20,449 bases of DNA from an uncultured Slackia sp. (GTDB lineage: Bacteria > Actinomycetota > Coriobacteriia > Coriobacteriales > Eggerthellaceae): the NCBI GenBank assembly GCA_934661005.1, contig CAKUIK010000040.1:1-20449 (forward strand). The letters run 5' to 3'. Every line of letters starts with the position of its first letter. The first letter of the stretch is position 1. Both the position numbers and the translations under genes were made by a program. Below are positions 7,002 to 13,190 of this stretch, one piece after another. The notes beneath the pieces are model-generated. The model worked only from the letters and a program-made list of their open reading frames with translations. It was not told where the DNA came from and did not search any database.

Positions 7002-8462
7002 TTGTTGAGGGAATTGCAAGCGGGGTTGGTTTTGGGGAAAGGCGATAAAGAAAAGCTGAACATTGCGGCTCTAATTGGCTCGGGCATGTATTGGGCGTGG
7101 TTTGATGCCCTATTCATGGGCGTGTTCTTTATTTCGGGAAACGCTGGCCATCTTCCCGAAATGGCGACGGTTCTTACTTTTTTCGTGGGCGCATTGGTGT
7201 ATGCGTCGGTTTTTCTTGTCGAAGCGAAGGTGCGCAAAGCCCTCGAAGGGAAAACCGCCTTGGCGGTTATTGGCGTTTTCGGCATTGTTGGTTCGATTCT
7301 TTTTATCGTCTCTGGCGTGATGTTTTCCTGGCCTTTGTTGTTGGCGGGTGCGGTGTTCAGCGGGCTTTTCATGGGTTTCGTGGGGCTTTGCTGGGGCGGT
7401 GTGTACTGCAAGCAGGGAGCGAAGAGCACCATTCAGTACCTAGCGGGCGGTTTCGCAATGGCAATTGTTCTGGACGTTCCGCTTCTTTTCATGATTCCCG
7501 TTGCGTCGTCTCTCTCGTTCGCAATCATGCCGATCGCCTCGTCGATTCTGTTCGTGCTGACTGATTCGTCTTTGAAAGGGTACGCTTTGCCCGTTTCGGC
7601 GAAGCCCGAAGGGGAGAAGCCAGCGACGTTTATGTCGCGCTATCTTGGCGTATCTGCTTCGATTCTTGCGGCCCTCTGTCTCATCATGGCGGGATTCGGA
7701 TATCTCCAGCACCTGGTGTCTTTCTCTCTCGCCGAAATCAACGGCGGCGTGATAATCCAGGCTATTCGAGGTGTTGTCGCTGTTGGGTCGTTCGCTTTTC
7801 TTTCGTTGATGCCATCGAGGTCAAGCATTTTATACCGAGTAGGCTTGCTTGCGATTATCGCCGGGTTTGCGGTGATGGCATTCCTTTTCGGAACCGATTC
7901 GTTCTGGGTTGCGGGCGCCATCATCATTTCTGGGTATACCGTATTCGACATCTTGAAATGGGCGGTATTCTCGTCCATTGCCAACGGACAGTCTAAAGAC
8001 TCTCTTAAGACGATTGCGGTCATGAGAATAGCCGATGCGGTTTTCTATATTATTGGCGCGTTGGTTGCGATTTTGCTGGGCGCAAGCCCCGCGGGCACGG
8101 CATTTTCTGCGCAGGAATCGACCATCGTTGGCTACTTGATGGTTATCGCCGTGGTGTTGTTGCTGAGTAGCGAAGACATCTGGGGCCTTTTCATGTGGAA
8201 GAAAGCGGCGTCGGTAGGTGGGCAGCAAATCGACCTCGTCTCGTATTCCGAAAAATGGGGGCTTACTCAAAGGGAATCTGACATTTTGGCCTACTTGGTT
8301 GCTGGCCGAACGAAACCTTGGATAGCTGAAAACCTCGTCATTTCTGAGAACACCGTTGGAACCCATGTTCGGCATATCTATCAGAAGGCGGGGGTTCACG
8401 GCAGGCAGGAATTGCTAGATTGCCTGTTCAGCGGCCAATCACTCGATTCGCGTGAGGAATAA
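7002..8462 (+). CDS. Membrane-anchored LuxR-family transcriptional regulator (second of tandem pair)
   Basis: This 486-residue protein has the same plan as its upstream neighbour. About twelve hydrophobic segments occupy residues 20-400, beginning IGSGMYWAW (the first regulator has GFGFYWAW at the same place). A LuxR helix-turn-helix follows at about 421-486: LTQRESDILAYLVAGR, then ISENTVGTHVRHIYQK. The exact start is uncertain: no ATG precedes the first membrane segment, and in-frame TTG codons at 7002, 7014, 7026 and 7032 are the options. TTGAGGGA lies at 7002-7009, too near 7014 for an ideal ribosome site, so the reported start is the longest form. It is the nearest upstream gene of the second flavoprotein and probably regulates it. 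It may be transcribed with the first regulator or from its own promoter. Confidence 0.85.
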   Translation: MLRELQAGLVLGKGDKEKLNIAALIGSGMYWAWFDALFMGVFFISGNAGHLPEMATVLTFFVGALVYASVFLVEAKVRKALEGKTALAVIGVFGIVGSILFIVSGVMFSWPLLLAGAVFSGLFMGFVGLCWGGVYCKQGAKSTIQYLAGGFAMAIVLDVPLLFMIPVASSLSFAIMPIASSILFVLTDSSLKGYALPVSAKPEGEKPATFMSRYLGVSASILAALCLIMAGFGYLQHLVSFSLAEINGGVIIQAIRGVVAVGSFAFLSLMPSRSSILYRVGLLAIIAGFAVMAFLFGTDSFWVAGAIIISGYTVFDILKWAVFSSIANGQSKDSLKTIAVMRIADAVFYIIGALVAILLGASPAGTAFSAQESTIVGYLMVIAVVLLLSSEDIWGLFMWKKAASVGGQQIDLVSYSEKWGLTQRESDILAYLVAGRTKPWIAENLVISENTVGTHVRHIYQKAGVHGRQELLDCLFSGQSLDSREE

Positions 8463-8605
8463 AATCGAGACACCAACAATGCGTTAAGTTGCGGAATGCG
8501 GCGATTCGTGCGTTGTGACGACGCACTTCCCAGGTCCATTCTCGAGCCAGACGCCAGGAGGGGCGTTGGCGCGATAGATATCGCGTATCGATGAATGGAG
8601 GGACC
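8463..8605. promoter_or_regulatory. Leader of the second flavoprotein gene with three dyads
   Basis: Three symmetrical elements lie in 143 bp. GTGCGT and ACGCAC are arms around 7 nt (8508-8526). A 9-bp stem with a single bulged G spans 8546-8570. CGCGATA-GA-TATCGCG (8570-8585) is a near-perfect palindrome ending 12 bp before the ribosome site GGAGG (8597-8601). No clear sigma-70 promoter is visible. Any of the three could be the LuxR operator; the last is so close to the start that it could also affect translation. Confidence 0.4.
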
Positions 8606-10297
8606 ATGGAAGTTACTCGTAGGAATTTTCTGAAGGGCTCTTTGACGGCGGCTGCTGCGACTGCGGCGGCGGGAGCATTGGCTGCGTGCAGCCCGAGCGG
8701 AGGTTCGTCGTCGGCTTCTTCGGCGGATGCTAAAGCTACCTCTGCTGGAGAGATGAAACATACGTGGGAAGTTGCTCCGGAGCCTATTAAAGATGTTGCC
8801 GAAACGAAAGATTACGACATCGTGATTGTCGGTGCAGGCATCGCTGGCAACTCTGCCGCCGAGGCGGCCGCTCGCAATGGCGCCAAGGTTGCGGTTATCG
8901 AGCGCACTGACGGCATTCAGATGCACGGCATTGATGTTGCAGCAATTGGCAGCAAGTTCAAAATCGACAATGGCGTCGACATCGACATCGACGAGGCATG
9001 CCGTCTTCTATATTTGTGGTCGCAGCAAACCACCAACTACAACCTCATTCGCACCTGGGCCGAAAAGACTGGGCCGGTCATTGACTATATCGAGGGCATG
9101 GTTGCCGAGCAGGGCTTCAAGATGGTTTCCGCGTTGTCGAAAACCGCGAAATACGGATGGGAAACGCTGCCCGAGCGTTGGCGCGTGTATCCCGACGCGG
9201 TATCGTTCGTGAGCGACGCCGAGCCTGGTGCGGTGCGTTCCGACAAGAAGACCTGCAACTGGAACCTTGGCGAGGCGCTGTACAAGTCGGCGACGGACAA
9301 CGGCGCAGAATACGTGTTCAACACGCATGCCGAGCAGCTCGTGGGCGATGCGAAGAGCGGCATTACGGGCGTGATCGTTACTGATGCGGACGGCAAGTAT
9401 GTGCAGTACAACGCTTCCAAGGGCGTGATTTTGGCGACGGGCGACATTAGCGGCAATCAAGAGATGGTGAATTGCTGGGCGCGCATTACCACGCGTGCCG
9501 ATGGCAATGTGTACACTCCCGAAGGCGGAAACACCGGCGACGGCATTCTGATGGGCTGCTGGGCTGGAGCCGCGCTTTCGAAGAGCCCTGCGGCGCCTAT
9601 GGTTCACCAGTACACTCCGAGCTCTAAGAGCTTCAACCTTACCGCTTTCGTCATGAGCTGGCTTGCGGTTAACCGCAACGGTGAGCGCTATGGCGCGGAG
9701 CTTCCTTTCGAACCTTATTTGACTAATGGCCGCATGAATACCCCTGGCGACAAGGCTTGGTCGATTTTCGATGCGAACTACGAGAAGTGGGTCAAGCAGC
9801 AGTGGCCGACCAATTACGATGTGCAGCTGAAGGGTCTCGACGAGGAAATGGAGAAGCGTCTGCAGGACGGCAGCCTCATCAAGGCCGATACGATTGCCGA
9901 GCTCGCCGAGAAGCTGGGCGTTCCTGCCGACAAGCTTCAGGAATCCGTCGATGGCTACAACGCGGCGTACGAAGCGGGCAAGGACGTCAAATTCGATGTG
10001 CCGGCGCAGTTCCTTTCGGAAATCAAGACCGCTCCGTTCTATGCGACGCCCGTTGTGTGCTCTGTGCTGACCATTCCGTTCGGTCTGCATGTGAACGACG
10101 ATTCTCAGGTTTGCACGGAAGAAGACGAGCCCATCGACGGCCTGTTCGCCGTTGGCAATGTTCAGGGCGACTTCTTCGGCCTGAATTACCCCGTGCATTG
10201 CCCGGGCGTGAGCCATGGTCGCTGCCTGACGTTTGGCCAGCTCGTTGGTGAGGCCCTCGCGACGGATACCGTTATTACGAAGCTTGAGTTCAAGTAA
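8606..10297 (+). CDS. Tat-exported FAD-dependent reductase of the fumarate reductase/flavocytochrome c family (second)
   Basis: This 563-residue flavoprotein is a distant paralogue of the one encoded at 3407-5179. The start at 8606 gives a consensus Tat motif TRRNFLKG (residues 4-11), an Ala-rich core and the lipobox LAAC with Cys28, so it is likely an exported, lipid-anchored protein. FAD binding is shown by DIVIVGAGIAGNSAA (71-85). TGDGILMG lies near 309-316 and the C-terminal NYPVHCPGVSHGR near 526-538. The usual GxRxxNE active-site stretch reads NGERYGAE here, so Asn is replaced. This differs from the first flavoprotein and suggests another substrate. No haem or FMN-carrier domain is present, so an external donor is needed. 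A LuxR gene precedes it and a strong terminator follows. The acceptor is unknown. Confidence 0.88.
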   Translation: MEVTRRNFLKGSLTAAAATAAAGALAACSPSGGSSSASSADAKATSAGEMKHTWEVAPEPIKDVAETKDYDIVIVGAGIAGNSAAEAAARNGAKVAVIERTDGIQMHGIDVAAIGSKFKIDNGVDIDIDEACRLLYLWSQQTTNYNLIRTWAEKTGPVIDYIEGMVAEQGFKMVSALSKTAKYGWETLPERWRVYPDAVSFVSDAEPGAVRSDKKTCNWNLGEALYKSATDNGAEYVFNTHAEQLVGDAKSGITGVIVTDADGKYVQYNASKGVILATGDISGNQEMVNCWARITTRADGNVYTPEGGNTGDGILMGCWAGAALSKSPAAPMVHQYTPSSKSFNLTAFVMSWLAVNRNGERYGAELPFEPYLTNGRMNTPGDKAWSIFDANYEKWVKQQWPTNYDVQLKGLDEEMEKRLQDGSLIKADTIAELAEKLGVPADKLQESVDGYNAAYEAGKDVKFDVPAQFLSEIKTAPFYATPVVCSVLTIPFGLHVNDDSQVCTEEDEPIDGLFAVGNVQGDFFGLNYPVHCPGVSHGRCLTFGQLVGEALATDTVITKLEFK

Positions 10298-10355
10298 GGC
10301 TGACGCGAAAACGATATATCCGATGCCGCTTTCCCTCCCGTGCGGCGTTTCCCTT

Positions 10356-10384
10356 AAGGCCTCGGCGTAACGCCGGGGCCTTTT
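10356..10384 (+). terminator. Intrinsic terminator after second flavoprotein gene
   Basis: A 12-bp stem (AAGGCCTCGGCG with CGCCGGGGCCTT, one U-G wobble, loop TAA) runs into TTTT. It lies 59 bp beyond the stop codon and separates the flavoprotein unit from the NrfD operon. Confidence 0.85.
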
Positions 10385-10456
10385 GTGCGGAGGTTTGCTC
10401 GGCGCAAGTATTGGTGCCATCTTCGATGGTGCGTTTGCGCGCGTTCCCTCATCGAA

Positions 10457-10465
10457 TGGTATGAT
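10457..10465 (+). promoter_or_regulatory. Extended -10 promoter candidate for the NrfD gene
   Basis: TGGTATGAT is an extended -10 (TGn followed by TATGAT). There is only a weak -35 (TTTGCG, about 20 bp upstream). Transcription would begin near 10472, some 45 nt before the GTG start of the NrfD gene. It lies beyond the upstream terminator, which fits a new transcription unit. Confidence 0.4.
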
Positions 10466-10515
10466 TTTCCCGGAGTGCGAATGCGTCGATTGCCTTATGA
10501 AGCGGGTGAAATATC

Positions 10516-11418
10516 GTGGCGAGTGCCTATATTGCGTGGTACTTATTTTTTGCCGGTGCTGGCGCTGGCGCGTTTGCGATTGCCTCCGTTGTCGATTTCG
10601 CCCTAAGGTTGGGCTCTCGGCCTTATTTGTTGAAAATATCGCCAATTACGGATATTGGAATGGTTCTTGGCCCGATTATGGTGGCTGTGGGGTGCGTTTT
10701 CCTGCTTCTTGACCTTGGCGACCCATCGATTGCCTTCAACGTTTTCCTCAGACCGTCGAGTATTTTGGGGTTCGGCTCGTGGGCTATCGTCCTATTCTGC
10801 CTCTTCGCGGCGTTATCCCTCGCGTTCGGCCTGATGCCGCATTGTCGCGCATCAAAGCTCATTGAGCCCCTCTCGCAGTTTCTGGCAATGGTCCTTTCCT
10901 TTGTTGTTATTCTCTATTCGGGCGTTTTCTACTCGCTTTTCCCGTCGGTTCCGTTCCTCAATACTACGCTTGTCCCAGCGCTTTTCACGGCTTCGGCCTT
11001 TTCATCGGGGGCGGGCCTGCTCGTCGTTGTCGGCTTTTTCAGGCAAACGTGCGAAGGCGTTCTTGAAGGCATGAATGGTCTATCTGCGATAGACGCGGCA
11101 ATTGTGCTTGTCGAGATTCTTCTATTGACGGCTCTTTTGGCTCGTCCAGTGCTTTTTTCGGAAAGCGATGCCTCGCTGTCGTCTTCCTCCCTTCTGTTCG
11201 GTGACTTATCGCTCCTTTTTTGGGTGGGTGTTGTCATCGTCGGCTGTATCGTCCCCTTGGTGGTGGACCTGATGTGCTTTGCTCGCTTGCGTCCGGCTGT
11301 TCTGTGCATTGGCGGCATATCCGCGCTCGTCGGCGGTGTTTGCTTAAGGTTCTGTATTCTTATGGCAGCATCGAGGTTTGCGATTGGTTTTGTTGTCGCG
11401 CAGCCATTTTGGGTTTAG
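10516..11418 (+). CDS. NrfD/PsrC-family membrane subunit of a respiratory reductase
   Basis: This 300-residue protein is almost entirely hydrophobic, with about eight predicted membrane spans, and has the length usual for NrfD/PsrC proteins. The N-terminus SAYIAWYLFFAGAGAGAFA, and the segment with LDLGDP...FLRPSS after the second span, are characteristic of this family. Such subunits anchor a molybdoenzyme-FeS pair to the membrane and exchange electrons with the quinone pool. Translation begins at a GTG with only a weak purine stretch (GCGGGTGA) before it. The gene is followed by GntR and SPFH genes, not directly by the catalytic subunit, which begins about 1.8 kb after the NrfD stop. I infer that it serves the molybdoenzyme at 13191, since no other partner is in the window. 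Confidence 0.82.
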   Translation: MASAYIAWYLFFAGAGAGAFAIASVVDFALRLGSRPYLLKISPITDIGMVLGPIMVAVGCVFLLLDLGDPSIAFNVFLRPSSILGFGSWAIVLFCLFAALSLAFGLMPHCRASKLIEPLSQFLAMVLSFVVILYSGVFYSLFPSVPFLNTTLVPALFTASAFSSGAGLLVVVGFFRQTCEGVLEGMNGLSAIDAAIVLVEILLLTALLARPVLFSESDASLSSSSLLFGDLSLLFWVGVVIVGCIVPLVVDLMCFARLRPAVLCIGGISALVGGVCLRFCILMAASRFAIGFVVAQPFWV

Positions 11419-11469
11419 CTCACAACATCGAAAAGGGAAATCGAGTGTATAAGGAAGGGGGCAGCTGCG

Positions 11470-11877
11470 ATGGAGCCATCGGGTATTTTTCAAATTGATG
11501 AGAGTAGCGGTGTCCCCATTTGGATTCAGATTCGCAAGAGACTCATCTATTTAATTGGATCAGGCCATTTTAAGTCTTCCGAAAGACTGCCTTCCGTAAG
11601 GGAAATGTCAGTTCGCTTTGGCGTTAACTACAATACGATTAACAAGGTCTACCAGGACCTTGAGCGGGATGGGTATATTTACACGAAGCGCGGGCTTGGC
11701 ACATATGTTGCCGAGGGGCTGCCCGAGTCCGCTTCGATTGACGACGATATTGCCTCCATGGCCGATGAGTTGTCTAGTCGGGCGGCCGAAAAAGGAATGT
11801 CTCTAGGCGATCTTCTAGAGATTGTTCGAGTGCACTATTCGAGGGCCGCTGCACGAGGCGCTCGGAGCGATTTGTAG
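11470..11877 (+). CDS. Short GntR-family transcriptional regulator (YtrA-like)
   Basis: This 135-residue protein has the winged helix-turn-helix of the GntR family at about residues 15-83: PIWIQIRKRLIYLIGSG, then RLPSVREMSVRFGVNYNTI and the wing YIYTKRGLGTYV. Only about 50 helical residues follow, too few for the large ligand-binding domains of FadR or HutC types. That places it with the YtrA-like subfamily, which usually controls its own operon. The start follows GGAAGGGGG with about 9-nt spacing. It lies 51 bp after the NrfD gene and 33 bp before the SPFH gene, so the three are probably one operon. YtrA-type regulators normally neighbour ABC transporters, so the respiratory and SPFH context here is uncommon. 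The effector is unknown. Confidence 0.87.
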   Translation: MEPSGIFQIDESSGVPIWIQIRKRLIYLIGSGHFKSSERLPSVREMSVRFGVNYNTINKVYQDLERDGYIYTKRGLGTYVAEGLPESASIDDDIASMADELSSRAAEKGMSLGDLLEIVRVHYSRAAARGARSDL

Positions 11878-11910
11878 CGACGGAAATGCGGATAGGCGAT
11901 AGGGGCGGTT

Positions 11911-12852
11911 ATGCGCAGCAAAGAGAAAAGGGAAGCCGAGAAGAACGAAGCCCGGAATGCTTCGGCGAATAAGAAGGCGGCGGCACCTCAGCCGAAGCGC
12001 ACTTCCAAGGTCGGTGTGTTTTGCTTCGCTGCGGCGATATTCGTTCTATTTTCTCTGATGGGAACGGCTCTCGTTTCCTTGGTTGCGGGTCTATCTGCTT
12101 GGGCGTGCATTGCGGGCGCTTGTTTCGGTGCTATTGGGTGCTATTCGATCAGAATCGCAAATCAGTGGGAACGCGTCGTTGTTCTTCGACTTGGAAAATA
12201 TAACCGGCAGGTTGGCCCTGGTTTGTACTTTATCATCCCCATCATCGAATACGCTGCCGCGCATGTCGACCAGCGAATCATAACGACGCCCTTTATTGCG
12301 GAAGAGGCTCTCACGGCCGATTTGGTTCCGCTGGATATTGATGCGGTTCTTTTCTGGATGGTGTGGGATCCGAAAAGCGCGTGCGTCGAGGTGGAGGACT
12401 ATTCATCTGCAATATGGTGGGCCGCTCAGACGGCGCTGCGCGATGCTGTTGGTCGCATTAATTTGGCGGAGGTCGCTACTCGTCGCGAACAAATTGACGA
12501 GGAAGTCAAAAGCATACTCGACGAGAAAACGAACAGCTGGGGAATCACCGTTGTCTCGGTTGAAATCAGGGATATCGCCATACCGTCTGACTTGCAAGAC
12601 GCCATGTCGAAAGAGGCTCAGGCCGAACGTGAAAGAAACGCCCGCCTTTTGCTCGCCGAAGTCGAGAAGGATATCTCTGAGATGTTCGTTGACGCTGCTT
12701 CGGTGTACGACAAGAACGATAAGGCGTTGCAGCTGCGAACGATGAACCTCATTTACGAAAGCGTTAAGGAAAAAGGCGGGCTTGTTATTGCCCCGAGCGC
12801 TTTCAGCGAAGGCTTCAACAATATCGATAGTTTTAAAGATATTTTGAAATAG
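11911..12852 (+). CDS. SPFH/stomatin-like (band 7) membrane protein
   Basis: This 313-residue protein has a highly charged N-terminus (residues 1-33, Lys/Glu/Ala-rich). One long or two short membrane segments follow at about 35-82, then an SPFH domain at about 85-250. Family landmarks include ANQWERVVVLRLGKY, GPGLYFIIPIIE, the RDAVGRINLAEVATRREQI segment, and WGITVVSVEIRDIAIPSDLQDAMSKEAQAERERNARL leading into a helical, coiled-coil-like tail. Stomatin-type proteins form oligomers on the inner face of the membrane and organise membrane domains or partner enzymes. The gene starts after AGGGGC, follows the GntR gene closely and is closed by a strong terminator. There is no NfeD-type partner gene. 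Its operon with NrfD suggests a role in membrane organisation or stress there, but that is inference. Confidence 0.88.
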   Translation: MRSKEKREAEKNEARNASANKKAAAPQPKRTSKVGVFCFAAAIFVLFSLMGTALVSLVAGLSAWACIAGACFGAIGCYSIRIANQWERVVVLRLGKYNRQVGPGLYFIIPIIEYAAAHVDQRIITTPFIAEEALTADLVPLDIDAVLFWMVWDPKSACVEVEDYSSAIWWAAQTALRDAVGRINLAEVATRREQIDEEVKSILDEKTNSWGITVVSVEIRDIAIPSDLQDAMSKEAQAERERNARLLLAEVEKDISEMFVDAASVYDKNDKALQLRTMNLIYESVKEKGGLVIAPSAFSEGFNNIDSFKDILK

Positions 12853-12859
12853 AGCGCAT

Positions 12860-12884
12860 AAAGGCCTCCTCAGGAGGCCTTTTC
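12860..12884 (+). terminator. Intrinsic terminator after the SPFH gene
   Basis: A perfect 10-bp stem (AAAGGCCTCC with GGAGGCCTTT, loop TCA) is followed by TTTTCT. It begins 8 bp after the stop codon and ends the NrfD-GntR-SPFH unit. Confidence 0.9.
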
Positions 12885-12912
12885 TATTCTAAAGATAGGA
12901 TAGTTCAGGCAG

Positions 12913-12941
12913 TTGAGTGTCATATAACTGTATGTTACTAT
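12913..12941 (+). promoter_or_regulatory. Sigma-70 promoter of the molybdoenzyme operon
   Basis: TTGAGT (12913-12918) and TACTAT (12936-12941) are separated by exactly 17 bp, and TGT precedes the -10 box as an extended -10. Transcription would start near 12948, leaving a leader of about 240 nt before the enzyme's start codon. CATA and TATG lie around the spacer as a possible small dyad. Confidence 0.6.
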
Positions 12942-12944
12942 AGC

Positions 12945-13190
12945 GCCAACGAGGGAATTAGATATCGAAAAAAGGGGTCTCTATGGGGGTAGGGGTTTCG
13001 ATCGGTAGTTCTTTTGGGGCGACGCGCTTTTCTATGCCGCCCTGCAACTGAAATCACTAAACAATTTAATCAACGGCGCTGGAAAGCCCAGCGTTTCCAT
13101 GTGCATTGCAAGGCTGTCTAAACAACAGTCTTGAGTTTGCGCGCTAAAAGCGTGCATCGATAGTCGTGTATGCAGGGAAAAGGGGGAGAT
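12945..13190 (+). promoter_or_regulatory. Long structured leader of the molybdoenzyme gene
   Basis: No gene is seen in this stretch. Three hairpins are visible: CGCTGG-AAAGC-CCAGCG (13077-13093), an 8-bp stem around loop CTAAACA (13110-13132, one G-U pair), and TGCGCGC-TAAAA-GCGTGCA (13138-13156, one G-U pair). None has a T-run, so none is a simple terminator. The ribosome site GGGGGAG follows at about 13182-13188. Leaders this long often hold a cis-acting control element; I do not recognise a known riboswitch consensus. Confidence 0.4.

Noticed and set aside
10385..10606. Small plus-strand open frame before the NrfD gene
   Set aside because: It overlaps the promoter and the NrfD start in another phase and lacks a ribosome site.
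9008..10645. Long minus-strand open frame (545 codons) opposite the second flavoprotein gene
   Set aside because: It crosses a terminator and the NrfD start and shows no motif. The plus-strand frame is a recognisable flavoprotein.
12945..13190. Named Moco riboswitch in the molybdoenzyme leader
   Set aside because: The context fits, but I cannot match the sequence to the consensus with confidence, so I report only an unassigned structured leader.
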